Shown piece by piece: positions 1 through 7,391 of a DNA stretch of 64,000 nt. Numbering within the stretch: the first letter of the stretch is position 1; each line of letters starts with the position of its first letter. Both the position numbers and the translations under genes were made by a program. Source of the stretch: Clostridia bacterium (GTDB lineage Bacteria; Bacillota; Clostridia; Oscillospirales; RGIG5299); contig JAFVQJ010000005.1 in the NCBI GenBank assembly GCA_017504945.1, positions 1 through 64,000 of the forward strand. The letters run 5' to 3'. Below the pieces are notes generated by a model. That model worked only from the letters and a program-made list of their open reading frames with translations, was not told the DNA's origin and searched no databases.

Positions 1-2
1 AG

Positions 3-767
3 TTTATCTCCGGCAAAGAGGGAACGCAAGAGGAATTTTTCCATACCTTCAACACCCTTTATGAAAATCACCAGCAGATCGTCATGACCTCCGACCGGAA
101 GCCCGGCGATATGCAGACTCTGCAGGATCGGTTAAGAGGCCGCTTTGAATGGGGCTTGCTGGCCGATGTGCAGCCGCCGGACTATGAAACCAGAATGGCG
201 ATCATTAAAAATAAGGCCATTTCCCTTGGACTGGAGCATGCAACATCCTTCAGTCTCGTTGTTTATATTGCAAAAAAATTCGATAACACCGGAATAAACA
301 TCGAGGACCTCATCTCTATAGGCACTATCGGTCTTATAAAAGCGGTAAATACCTTTAAGGCAGATAAAAGCATCAAGCTTGCTACCTACGCCTCGCGCTG
401 TATTGAAAACGAGATCCTGATGTATTTGAGAAAAAATTCCTCTCACAGAATGGATATTTCCATTGACGAGCCGCTCAACACAGACGGTGACGGAAATGAG
501 CTCTTGCTTGCAGATATTTTACAAAGCGACGAGGGGGACCTCGGAAAAAGGCTTGAAAACGAATTGGAATCAGAGCTTCTCAAAAGAGCCCTTGATTCTC
601 TTTCACCGCGAGAAAAGCAGATAATGGAGCTGCGCTTCGGCTTTTGCGGCAGGGAGTTTACTCAAAAAGAGGTAGCCGATATGCTCAATATCTCGCAATC
701 CTATATTTCAAGGCTTGAAAAGAAGATATTCTCAAAGCTGAAAAAGGAGCTTTTGAGAATTTCCTGA
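3..767 (+). CDS. sigE: In-frame DnaA fragment fused to sporulation sigma factor SigE (5' partial)
   Basis: The frame is open from the window edge. Codons from 3 to about 230 encode a central piece of the DnaA AAA+ domain (motifs '[14 protein letters not shown]', 'MTSDRKP', '[11 protein letters not shown]', '[11 protein letters not shown]'). From about 250 the product becomes SigE, the mother-cell sigma factor: '[13 protein letters not shown]', '[18 protein letters not shown]', '[14 protein letters not shown]' (region 2) and '[15 protein letters not shown]', '[13 protein letters not shown]' (region 4 helix-turn-helix). The SigE N-terminus (pro-sequence and region 1.2) and the usual upstream spoIIGA are missing. 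The DnaA part uses CTG, CGG and GGC codons more than the rest of the window. The likeliest explanation is a chimeric contig end, with a real gene fusion as the less likely alternative. The SigE and DnaA identities are secure; the native start is not present. Confidence 0.85.
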   Translation, partial: FISGKEGTQEEFFHTFNTLYENHQQIVMTSDRKPGDMQTLQDRLRGRFEWGLLADVQPPDYETRMAIIKNKAISLGLEHATSFSLVVYIAKKFDNTGINIEDLISIGTIGLIKAVNTFKADKSIKLATYASRCIENEILMYLRKNSSHRMDISIDEPLNTDGDGNELLLADILQSDEGDLGKRLENELESELLKRALDSLSPREKQIMELRFGFCGREFTQKEVADMLNISQSYISRLEKKIFSKLKKELLRIS

Positions 768-793
768 TTTTGCCTTTCTAAAATTCAATTCTT

Positions 794-827
794 CCGTCAA
801 TAATCGTTATATCGATTGTTACGGAGG
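794..827 (+). promoter_or_regulatory. Leader hairpin overlapping the sigG ribosome binding site
   Basis: Arms 794-806 and 813-824 form a 12-bp helix with one bulged C and a 6-base loop. The last two G of the 3' arm are the first bases of the GGAGG SD at 823-827. A run of seven T follows (831-836 plus the TTG start). The hairpin could dampen translation of sigG or act as a weak terminator after sigE. Confidence 0.6.
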
Positions 828-834
828 AATTTTT

Positions 835-1605
835 TTGTATAATAAAGTTGAGCTTACCGGCGTAAATACCTCAAAGCTTCCCGTTTTGACCGAAGAGGAG
901 AAAAGAGAGCTATTGGTCAAAATACGGCAGGGCGATATGAATGCCCGCGAGAAGTTTATAAACGGAAATTTGAAGCTTGTTTTAAGTGTTATCCAAAAGT
1001 TTTCAAACAGAGGAAAAAGCGCTGACGATCTGTTTCAGGTAGGTTGCATCGGACTGATAAAATCCGTTGATAATTTCGATATATCACTCGATGTTCGCTT
1101 CTCTACCTACGCAGTTCCGATGATAATCGGAGAGATACGGCGATATTTAAGAGATAATAATGCTATACGAGTATCCCGTTCGGTAAGAGATATTGCATAC
1201 CGAGCGCTCTCGGCGAAGGAACAGCTTATGAGAACGGCAGGCAAGGAGCCAACGGTTCAAGAGCTTGCAAGAGCTGTAGGGGTAACTCCCGAAGAAATAA
1301 CCGATGCGCTTGACGCGATAGCCGACCCGATCTCGCTTAACGAGCCCATCTCGGGCAATAACGAGGAAAATCTTTGCGTAATGGACGCGATACGGGATGA
1401 AAGCTCGACAGACAGCAACTGGATAGACGAATTGACTTTAAAGGAAACGATAAAAAAGCTTTCCGACAGAGAAAAAAAGATAATTGCCATGAGATTTTTT
1501 ATAGGAAGGACTCAAACTGAGGTAGCGAAGGAGATAGGTATATCGCAGGCACAGGTCTCACGGCTTGAAAAGGGAGCGCTTGATAAAATCAAAAAAGAAC
1601 TGTAA
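835..1605 (+). CDS. sigG: Forespore sporulation sigma factor SigG
   Basis: This 256-residue protein matches SigG (SpoIIIG) along its length. It has the family N-terminal signature 'NKVELTGVNTSKLPVLTEEE', region 2 with 'NGNLKLVLSVIQKF', 'DDLFQVGCIGLIKSVDNFD' and 'STYAVPMIIGEIRRYLRDN', a region 3 segment, and a region 4 helix-turn-helix 'EIGISQAQVSRLEKGALDKI'. SigG directs late forespore transcription after engulfment. The start is TTG at 835, chosen because GGAGG lies 7 bases upstream and the family signature begins right after it. It follows sigE by 67 bases, the conserved sigE-sigG order. A leader hairpin overlaps the SD. Confidence 0.96.
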   Translation: MYNKVELTGVNTSKLPVLTEEEKRELLVKIRQGDMNAREKFINGNLKLVLSVIQKFSNRGKSADDLFQVGCIGLIKSVDNFDISLDVRFSTYAVPMIIGEIRRYLRDNNAIRVSRSVRDIAYRALSAKEQLMRTAGKEPTVQELARAVGVTPEEITDALDAIADPISLNEPISGNNEENLCVMDAIRDESSTDSNWIDELTLKETIKKLSDREKKIIAMRFFIGRTQTEVAKEIGISQAQVSRLEKGALDKIKKEL

Positions 1606-1638
1606 AAAAATAAACCCGATGGTATTCCATCGGGTTTA
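1603..1638. terminator. Terminator between sigG and the convergent small gene
   Basis: A 12-bp perfect stem (1611-1622 with 1627-1638, loop TATT) is flanked on the left by seven A. On the minus strand this gives a stem plus T-run right after the stop of the gene at 1642. It may also end the sigG transcript. Confidence 0.8.
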
Positions 1639-1641
1639 TCG

Positions 1642-1935
1642 TTATATTTTACCGTTTTTTGCTCTTGTGAGCCATATATCAGCAATATCCATAGCTGCAT
1701 AGAAATTGCTCTTCTCGGATTTCTTGATTATTCTGTCGGTAAGCTTGATGTCGGGATCGGTAAGCTGAAGCATTACCGTTATTTTCTTGGCAAGTGTTAT
1801 ATCTTTACACTTTGCTTTATCGGTCACCTGAAGCATTATTATATATTTGTCGGTAGGATTTCCGTAATAAACGGTATCGCCGCAGCGTGCCAAAGGCAGT
1901 CCCTTATATGTAAGTATTTCCTTGGTTTCTTCCAT
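1642..1935 (-). CDS. Small conserved-looking protein of unknown function
   Basis: A 97-residue protein with no signal peptide or membrane segment. It begins 'MEETKEILTYKGLPLARCG' and contains 'YYGNPTDKYIIMLQV' and a 'TVMLQLTDP' segment, suggesting a small alpha/beta fold. I place the start at the second ATG (1935), since AAAGGA lies about 10 bases before it, whereas the upstream ATG at 1953 overlaps that site. I have the impression of similar short proteins in Oscillospirales but cannot name a family or function. It stands alone between convergent sigG and the nucleosidase operon. Confidence 0.7.
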   Translation of the reverse strand: MEETKEILTYKGLPLARCGDTVYYGNPTDKYIIMLQVTDKAKCKDITLAKKITVMLQLTDPDIKLTDRIIKKSEKSNFYAAMDIADIWLTRAKNGKI

Positions 1936-1985
1936 CGTACTGTTTCCTTTCATTTATTGAAAATCTTTCGGTCTGTTATATTATA

Positions 1986-2642
1986 TCACACTTTTGCCGA
2001 ACTATCAAGATAATCGGCAAACATTTTGTTAATATATTCGTCCATTCCCATAAGAGCGCCGTCAAGTTTGTCATCGTACTGCTGTCTGTCGGTGTTTTCC
2101 TCGGTGCTGTCGCAGACAGATTTAAACAGATAGCAATCTACTCCGTGTCTTCTGCAGGCAAATGCGACGGCATAGCCCTCCATATCGACCAAAACGTCAC
2201 TTTCCACCTTGCTGTCGGGTCCAACAAACTCATCGGATGTAAAGAGAGTGCATTGCGGCAATACAATGTCGGTCTTAAGCGAAATAAAAGCCGTATCGTG
2301 CGGCAATGCATATTTTTCATAGCCCAAAAGGCAGCAGTCAACGTCACGCTTATACGCTTTATCTACCGAGAACAGCCCGCCGTGAAGGTTTTTCTTTCCC
2401 GTATATCCGCAAACGCCGAAGTTGACAATACAATCGCAGCTATATTTTTCAATAAGGTATTGCGTTGCCAATGCGGCGTTCAAGGTGCCGTATCCGCTGC
2501 TTACGATATACAGATCTTTAAGATTGTATATCTCAAACGGCGTTTTCTCTATCAGCTTAAACGGCTGCGATGCAAGAAGCGATTCGGACTCGCTCGCCAT
2601 AGCTATTGCAACGCCTACACGCTTATAATTTTTTAAATCCAT
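1986..2642 (-). CDS. MTA/SAH nucleosidase-family protein
   Basis: This 218-residue protein belongs to the nucleoside phosphorylase (PNP_UDP_1) superfamily and most resembles 5'-methylthioadenosine/S-adenosylhomocysteine nucleosidase. That enzyme splits MTA or SAH into adenine and a thioribose or ribosyl-homocysteine. Visible motifs are 'GVAIAMASESE' (10-20), 'SSGYGTLNAALATQYL', 'NFGVCGYTG', the late 'VDMEGYAVAFAC' with Glu155 in the nucleoside-binding position, and 'KSVCDST' with Asp178 as the expected general acid. The start at 2642 has GGAGG 6-7 bases upstream. It is the last gene of a tight operon, 13 bases after cysK. Exact substrate is uncertain (futalosine or other purine nucleosides are possible). 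Confidence 0.82.
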   Translation of the reverse strand: MDLKNYKRVGVAIAMASESESLLASQPFKLIEKTPFEIYNLKDLYIVSSGYGTLNAALATQYLIEKYSCDCIVNFGVCGYTGKKNLHGGLFSVDKAYKRDVDCCLLGYEKYALPHDTAFISLKTDIVLPQCTLFTSDEFVGPDSKVESDVLVDMEGYAVAFACRRHGVDCYLFKSVCDSTEENTDRQQYDDKLDGALMGMDEYINKMFADYLDSSAKV

Positions 2643-2655
2643 TTTACATCCTCCG

Positions 2656-3573
2656 TTAATCAAAAAGTCCGGTTGAGAGATATTTTTCTCCGCCGTCAGG
2701 CAATATTGCAAGATAAGGAAGCATACTTCCCTCTTTTTGCATTTTTACTGCGGCAACGAGAGCCGCACCCGATGAAATTCCGCAAAGTATTCCCTCAGTC
2801 TTAACAAGCATTCTCACTGCATCCGCCGCTTCGTCACCCGTGACGGTAATAACGCAATCAACGACGGTGTGATCGTAATTTTCGGGAACGAAGTTTGCGC
2901 CTATTCCCTGCAAGGTGTGAGCGCCCGCCTCTCCTTTGGAAATAAGAGGGCTGTCGGCAGGTTCAACAGCGATCACTTTAATATCACCGTTAAATGCTTT
3001 CAAGACTCTTCCGGTGCCGCAAAGCGTGCCGCCGGTCCCCACGCCGGCAACTATTCCGGCAATTCGACCGTCTGTATCTTCAATTATCTCTTTTGCTGTC
3101 GTTTTTTCGTGAGCAATGGGATTTGCGGGGTTAGAAAACTGCGAAGGAATAAACGAATCAGGGTATTTTGATGCAAGCTCGCTTGCTTTTTTAACCGCGC
3201 CCTGCATTCCTTCAGACGCAGGCGTCAAAACAAGCTCGGCGCCGTATGCTTTAAGAAGATCGCGGCGCTCCTTGCTCATAGAATCGGGCATCGTAAGTAT
3301 CAAGCGATATCCCTTTACAGTTGCCGCCATGGCTAGCCCGATGCCTGTATTTCCGCTTGTAGGCTCGATTATTACGCTTCCCTGCTTTAAGATTCCTTTC
3401 TTCTCGGCATCGCAGATCATTTCATAACCGACTCTGTCCTTCACGCTGCCCGCAGGATTAAAACGCTCCGCTTTTACAAGCAACGGAACGTCAAGACCGT
3501 ATGCCTTTGAAAATTTTTCCACTCTTATTATCGGGGTATTTCCGATAAGCTCTGTTATATTATTATAAATCAT
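2656..3573 (-). CDS. cysK: Cysteine synthase (O-acetylserine sulfhydrylase)
   Basis: A 305-residue fold-type II PLP enzyme that makes cysteine from O-acetylserine and sulfide. It shows 'ELIGNTPIIRV' near the N-terminus, the Schiff-base lysine Lys45 in 'NPAGSVKDR', the substrate loop 'TSGNTGIGLA' (72-81), a glycine-rich phosphate loop 'GVGTGGTLCG', and a C-terminal 'CGISSGAALVAA'. Length is normal for CysK/CysM. The ATG at 3573 overlaps the TGA of the upstream gene (ATGA), so translation is probably coupled. CysK versus CysM cannot be separated by eye. Confidence 0.93.
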   Translation of the reverse strand: MIYNNITELIGNTPIIRVEKFSKAYGLDVPLLVKAERFNPAGSVKDRVGYEMICDAEKKGILKQGSVIIEPTSGNTGIGLAMAATVKGYRLILTMPDSMSKERRDLLKAYGAELVLTPASEGMQGAVKKASELASKYPDSFIPSQFSNPANPIAHEKTTAKEIIEDTDGRIAGIVAGVGTGGTLCGTGRVLKAFNGDIKVIAVEPADSPLISKGEAGAHTLQGIGANFVPENYDHTVVDCVITVTGDEAADAVRMLVKTEGILCGISSGAALVAAVKMQKEGSMLPYLAILPDGGEKYLSTGLFD

Positions 3574-4436
3574 TTTTCCTCCAACGCCTTTTCCGCAGAC
3601 AGTAACAGCATTTTTTCGTTTACCGTATGCTTGACCTCGTCGTGCCAATCAAGCGGTACGAAGCCCGTTACCTTTTTGAATTTTTCTATCGACAGTCTGA
3701 AATTGTCGGGATAATTCTTTGAATTTTTGAATTTACCCTCTTCGTCGGCGTAGGTGTGGACCTCGGCATCATAATGTCTGAACACCTCGTTTGCAAATTC
3801 GAACCAAGAGGCGTGCCCTGAGGAAGCAATATTGAATACGCCGTATTCGCCGCTGTCAAGAAGCTTATCCGTCATTTTGGCAGCCGTATCGGAGCAAACG
3901 AAGCTTCCCTTTTTAACGTCGCTTATTTTTACGATCCCCTCACTGCCGATAAGGCTCTCAAACGATGCAAGCATTCCGTTATCGCGCTCAAATGCTTCGC
4001 CAAGACGCAAAACAAGGCTTTTTTCGTTGATCAGAGCGAGTTTTTCAGCCTCAAGGAGCGTTTTGCCGTAAAGCGTTTCGGGCAATAGAGGAGTATCCTC
4101 TGTGATAACGTCCTTTGTATTTCCGTAGACCTTATAGCTTGAGAAAAGCACGAAGCTTGCATTTACCCTCGCCGCAGCAACTGCGGCAAGTCCTGCCGCA
4201 TAGGCGTTATGCTTAAAAGCTCTGTCGGCATCCTTTTCGCATTCAGCCTCGTCGATTATCGGCGGAAAGAAAAGAACTGCATTGGGAGAAAAAGCTTCTA
4301 TTTCGTCAAATACCTCTTCCTTTGACGTTATATCCATATATTCACTTGACGGGGCAAATACCTCGTATTTTAGATTAAAAAAACGGGCGATATTTTTAGA
4401 AAAATTGTCGTTCGTTCCCAAAATGAGCAGTTTCAT
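3570..4436 (-). CDS. RmlD-like NAD(P)-binding sugar-nucleotide reductase/epimerase
   Basis: A 288-residue extended short-chain dehydrogenase of the RmlD/dTDP-4-dehydrorhamnose reductase type. The N-terminus 'MKLLILGTNDNFSKNIARFF' is a Rossmann strand-loop-helix. 'VLFSSYKVYGN' and 'LYGKTLLEAEKL' supply the expected Ser/Tyr/Lys positions (catalytic YxxxK as 'YGKTL'). No rhamnose genes are nearby. It is the first gene of an operon with cysK and an MTA/SAH nucleosidase-like gene. The animal MAT2B subunit of methionine adenosyltransferase belongs to the same superfamily, so a role near sulfur or SAM metabolism is conceivable, but this is only inference. Confidence 0.8.
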   Translation of the reverse strand: MKLLILGTNDNFSKNIARFFNLKYEVFAPSSEYMDITSKEEVFDEIEAFSPNAVLFFPPIIDEAECEKDADRAFKHNAYAAGLAAVAAARVNASFVLFSSYKVYGNTKDVITEDTPLLPETLYGKTLLEAEKLALINEKSLVLRLGEAFERDNGMLASFESLIGSEGIVKISDVKKGSFVCSDTAAKMTDKLLDSGEYGVFNIASSGHASWFEFANEVFRHYDAEVHTYADEEGKFKNSKNYPDNFRLSIEKFKKVTGFVPLDWHDEVKHTVNEKMLLLSAEKALEEK

Positions 4437-4464
4437 AGCATTCTCCGTTGAAAATAATATATTT

Positions 4465-4494
4465 ATTATATAACTTATTTCGCTTTTATGTCAA
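4465..4494 (-). promoter_or_regulatory. Promoter of the RmlD-like/cysK/nucleosidase operon
   Basis: On the minus strand TTGACA (4494-4489) and TATAAT (4470-4465) are 18 bases apart, upstream of the ATG at 4436. Confidence 0.8.
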
Positions 4495-4511
4495 TAGATT
4501 TAAAATAAAGA

Positions 4512-4540
4512 TTGAATTTTAGTCTTTACGGTGATATAAT
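4512..4540 (+). promoter_or_regulatory. Promoter of the DUF2156 gene
   Basis: TTGAAT (4512-4517), 17 bases, TATAAT (4535-4540), 28 bases before the ATG at 4568. It is divergent from the preceding promoter. Confidence 0.75.
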
Positions 4541-4567
4541 ATTTAAAGTTTTTGCAAAGGATTTTTT

Positions 4568-5443
4568 ATGGATTTTAAAAAACTTTCCGTTGATGACGTC
4601 AATATAATATGTCCGTTTTTCGAATCATCCGGTCTTACCGCCTGCGACTATTCTGTCGGAGGCGTTTTTCTGTGGCGCGATTTCTTCGATACCCATTACG
4701 CGATAACCGACGACACTCTCGTTTTCCGTTATAAATATTTCGGCGGAATAGATTCATTTTCCGTTCCTATCGGTAAAAGCTGCAGCTCGGTCTACTCTGC
4801 TATTTCAAAGCTCGGCAACGAAACCGTTAATTTTTGCGCCGTTCCGAGCGAGCGTATAGACTGCATTAAAAAGGCATATTCGAATTTTGAAATATCTGCC
4901 ACCGCTTCTCGCGATTGGTTTGACTATTTATACGAGCCTCAAAGCTTTATTACCTTTTCCGGTAAAAAATTCTCGGCAAAGAGAAATCACATAAACAAAT
5001 TCCGTTCTCTTTACTCCGATTGGAGTGTAAAAGAAATGACTGAGGACGATATTCCCAATATACGCGATTTTCTTTCCACACTTCCCTCAAATGATGAGAG
5101 CGAGCTTTCGGTTGCCGAAAGCAGCGCGTTAAACGAGCTTCTTTATAATTGGTCCATCTACCGTTTTAAAGGACTTATTCTCTTTGTTAACGGGAAGATC
5201 GCCGCCTTTTCCGTGGGAGATATTATAGGCGACGTGCTTTTTGTTCATTTTGAAAAGGCAAACACGGAAATTACGGGCAGCTACACGGTAATTGCAAACG
5301 AATTTGCAAGAGCTTATGCAAACGGAGTAAAATTTATTAACCGCGAGGAAGATATGGGGCTTTTGGGATTGCGACAATCAAAGCTTTCATATAATCCCGT
5401 AGCTTTTTCGGAAAAATACGATATTACGGTAAAACTCAAATAA
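4568..5443 (+). CDS. DUF2156 (LPG synthase C-like, GNAT fold) protein
   Basis: This 291-residue soluble protein matches the DUF2156 family, related to the catalytic domain of lysyl-phosphatidylglycerol synthase MprF. Features include an N-terminal 'SGLTACDYSVGGVFLWRDFF' segment, 'KRNHINKFRSLY' (the conserved KRN..N/K stretch), and the C-terminal acyltransferase-like half with 'LFVNGKIAAFSVGDIIG', 'VHFEKAN' and 'INREEDMGLLGLRQSK'. Such stand-alone proteins lack the MprF membrane domain, and their substrate is generally unknown. It is a single gene with its own promoter, AAAGGA SD and terminator. Confidence 0.88.
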   Translation: MDFKKLSVDDVNIICPFFESSGLTACDYSVGGVFLWRDFFDTHYAITDDTLVFRYKYFGGIDSFSVPIGKSCSSVYSAISKLGNETVNFCAVPSERIDCIKKAYSNFEISATASRDWFDYLYEPQSFITFSGKKFSAKRNHINKFRSLYSDWSVKEMTEDDIPNIRDFLSTLPSNDESELSVAESSALNELLYNWSIYRFKGLILFVNGKIAAFSVGDIIGDVLFVHFEKANTEITGSYTVIANEFARAYANGVKFINREEDMGLLGLRQSKLSYNPVAFSEKYDITVKLK

Positions 5444-5445
5444 AA

Positions 5446-5472
5446 ATCCGCCCGTTTCCGAGCGGATATTTT
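5446..5472 (+). terminator. Terminator after the DUF2156 gene
   Basis: Stem ATCCGC/GCGGAT (5446-5451 with 5462-5467), about 10-base loop, then ATTTTTA. Confidence 0.7.
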
Positions 5473-5503
5473 TATGCCAAAACGACCTTTACGTTCTTTG
5501 CTT

Positions 5504-6229
5504 TTATCTTTTTATCTCATTGTCGTCAGCCTTGGTGTCGGTAATAAGCATATCTACCTTTTCGATATCACCCATATTGATAAAGCGGGTAACGCCTACT
5601 TTGGTGTGGTCGGCAACGACGATAACGTTTTTGCTCTTATTTATCATTGCACGGTTGATATCGGTCTCATAGGGCTGATCGTTTGTAATGCCGGTGTCGG
5701 CGTTTATGCCGTCAACCGCAAGAAACAGCTTATCTATATTATAATCATTTAGCTGACGTATGGCCTGAATTCCGTAGGTTGCGCCGGTATCGGGATTAAA
5801 GTTTCCGCCAATAACGACAGTTTTTACGTTGGGATATTTTTTAAGCTCGTATGCAATGTAAATGGAGTTGGTAACGGCTATAACGTTAAGCTGTGAAGGA
5901 AGATATTTCGCTATCTGCAAGGTAGTTGTGCCTGTGTAAAGCATAACCGATTCGTTTGGATTGATTATTGATGCAGCGTATTTTCCTATTTTCTCTTTTT
6001 CGTCGATCTGCTTGACGGAATGGACGTCAAATGCGGACGAGAGACGCTCATCTCTCAGCACGGCCTTGCCGAAAAGACGCTTTATAACGCCCTTTCTTTC
6101 AAGAAATATAAGGTCGTTTCTTACGGTTACGCTTGAAACGCCGAATTTTTCTTTTATAACGCTTACCTCTATTTCATTGTTTTCACGTATCATTTCCTCA
6201 ATGATATCTCTGCGCTCTGCAGTAGTCAT
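5504..6229 (-). CDS. DeoR-family transcriptional regulator
   Basis: A 241-residue repressor with the DeoR layout: an N-terminal winged helix-turn-helix ('SVIKEKFGVSSVTVRNDLIF', about residues 22-41) and a C-terminal DeoRC sugar-phosphate sensor domain ('MLYTGTTTLQIAKYL', 'VTNSIYIAYEL', 'VIGGNFN', 'DKLFLAVDGIN', 'VVADHTKVG'). The annotated start is the ATG at 6229: the SD AAAGGTGA ends 6 bases before it, while the in-frame GTG at 6238 lies inside that SD. No sugar phosphotransferase, kinase or aldolase genes are adjacent, so the regulated pathway cannot be read from context. Confidence 0.93.
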   Translation of the reverse strand: MTTAERRDIIEEMIRENNEIEVSVIKEKFGVSSVTVRNDLIFLERKGVIKRLFGKAVLRDERLSSAFDVHSVKQIDEKEKIGKYAASIINPNESVMLYTGTTTLQIAKYLPSQLNVIAVTNSIYIAYELKKYPNVKTVVIGGNFNPDTGATYGIQAIRQLNDYNIDKLFLAVDGINADTGITNDQPYETDINRAMINKSKNVIVVADHTKVGVTRFINMGDIEKVDMLITDTKADDNEIKR

Positions 6230-6416
6230 TTCATTCACCTTTAATTTATATTACATTTTATTTATTCTTTTATTTTATTTTACATCATTTTTAATTAAAA
6301 GTCAACAATTAAAACATTTTAATAACGTAAAAAAACATTTATTATGCTTACACCGTAAACCTAAAAAGCTTTTTGGCAGCAGAAAAAAATATTTTTAAAA
6401 TTTTTTCAAAAAAGCA

Positions 6417-6445
6417 TTGACAAATCGGCAATTTGCCGTTATAAT
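6417..6445 (+). promoter_or_regulatory. Strong consensus promoter for tRNA-Leu
   Basis: TTGACA (6417-6422), exactly 17 bases, TATAAT (6440-6445), 35 bases before the tRNA. Both hexamers are perfect. It may also supply read-through into pnuC. Confidence 0.9.
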
Positions 6446-6480
6446 ATTAAGGCACTTTGAAAGTGCGAACAAAATAAATG

Positions 6481-6567
6481 CGAAGATGGCGGAACTGGCA
6501 GACGCGCTACTTTGAGGGGGTAGTGAAGGTTTCTTCGTGAGGGTTCAAGTCCCTTTCTTCGCACCAA
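6481..6567 (+). tRNA. tRNA-Leu (anticodon GAG)
   Basis: The acceptor arm GCGAAGA pairs with TCTTCGC, followed by A and an encoded CCA. The D-arm has GGCGGAACTGGCAGAC. The anticodon stem CTACT/GGTAG holds a loop TTGAGGG with anticodon GAG. A long variable arm (GAAG/CTTC) marks a class II leucine tRNA. The T-arm GAGGG-TTCAAGT-CCCTT is intact. It reads CTC codons (and CTT by wobble). Confidence 0.97.
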
Positions 6568-6568
6568 A

Positions 6569-6597
6569 CGATATGTTTTTACATATCGTTTTTTATT
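6569..6597 (+). terminator. Terminator after tRNA-Leu
   Basis: Perfect 9-bp stem ACGATATGT/ACATATCGT (6569-6577, 6582-6590) with TTTT loop and a T-rich tail, starting one base after the CCA. Confidence 0.85.
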
Positions 6598-6605
6598 TAT
6601 AGATC

Positions 6606-6690
6606 GCTGCCACCGGGTAGCAAAATGCATTGGGCATTCGATATATACCGTTAGGTCTCAGAAGGTATATTTAGCGAATGCCGATTTTTT
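6606..6690 (+). promoter_or_regulatory. Structured pnuC leader: candidate attenuator or riboswitch
   Basis: Three elements are seen. First, a 6-bp stem-loop GCTGCC-ACCG-GGTAGC (6606-6621). Second, a small hairpin AATGC/GCATT (6624-6628, 6634-6638). Third, a two-part terminator: GGCATTCG (6633-6640) with CGAATGCC (6675-6682), enclosing ATATACC/GGTATAT (6643-6649, 6664-6670), then GATTTTTTT. The second and third elements share bases 6634-6638, so they exclude each other, as in an antiterminator/terminator switch. The SD AGGTGA begins just after the T-run. No known riboswitch consensus was recognised. No separate promoter is visible between the tRNA terminator and this leader. Confidence 0.6.
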
Positions 6691-6701
6691 TAGGTGATAT
6701 T

Positions 6702-7391
6702 ATGAAGTTTAGCAATCCTTTTAAGGATCTCAAAAAATTCGATATTATTCTTTGGCTTACGTCGGTGGCTGTTATAATCGTTTCCTTTGCACTTTCGGGC
6801 GGAAGCGATATAGTTAATATGATAACATCCGTAATAGGTGTTACTGCACTTATATTCGTTGCTAACGGCTTGGTATTCGGTCAGGCATTGCTTATTCTCT
6901 TTGCCCTTCTTTACGGTCTTATTTCGCTCTATTTCAGCTATTACGGAGAGATGATCACCTACGTATTTATGAGTCTTCCCTGCGCCGTTATCGCCCTTTT
7001 TTCGTGGTTAAAGCATCCGTACAAGGATACCAACCGAGTTACCGTCAACAAGCTCAAAGCAATTCATTTTATTTTGGTTGCAATCGTATCTCTTGTAGGA
7101 GCCTTCATCTTTTACTTTATTCTCAAGGCTCTTAATACGGAAAACCTGTATATAAGCACCTTCTCAGTTGCAACGAGCTTTTTTGCCGCAACGCTTACCT
7201 ATTTAAGAAGCCCTTATTACGCGATAGGATATGCGGTGAACGATATAGTACTTATTATTCTTTGGGTCTACGCCTCGGTAAGCGATATATCTTATCTCCC
7301 GATGGTCGCCTGCTTCGTAACCTTTCTTGCTAACGACAGCTACGGCTTTTACAACTGGAAAAAGATGCAGAAAATGCAAAATGAAAATTAA
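6702..7391 (+). CDS. pnuC: PnuC-family nicotinamide riboside/NMN (vitamin B) transporter
   Basis: A 229-residue integral membrane protein with seven to eight hydrophobic helices, the size and layout of PnuC. PnuC proteins carry nicotinamide riboside by facilitated diffusion, with trapping by phosphorylation inside. Late motifs typical of the family are 'YYAIGYAVNDIVLIILWVYA' and 'FLANDSYGFYNWKKMQK' at the C-terminus. The ATG at 6702 has AGGTGA 6 bases upstream; the earlier ATG at 6678 lies inside the leader terminator stem and is unlikely. No nadR or other NAD gene is adjacent. A thiamine- or riboflavin-specific PnuT/PnuX cannot be excluded from sequence alone. Confidence 0.9.
   Translation: MKFSNPFKDLKKFDIILWLTSVAVIIVSFALSGGSDIVNMITSVIGVTALIFVANGLVFGQALLILFALLYGLISLYFSYYGEMITYVFMSLPCAVIALFSWLKHPYKDTNRVTVNKLKAIHFILVAIVSLVGAFIFYFILKALNTENLYISTFSVATSFFAATLTYLRSPYYAIGYAVNDIVLIILWVYASVSDISYLPMVACFVTFLANDSYGFYNWKKMQKMQNEN

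Noticed and set aside
2145-2636. 163-residue open frame opposite the nucleosidase gene
   Set aside because: A shadow of a well-supported gene on the other strand, without an SD or family features.
6678-6701. Earlier ATG start for pnuC
   Set aside because: It lies inside the leader terminator stem; the ATG at 6702 has AGGTGA at the right distance.
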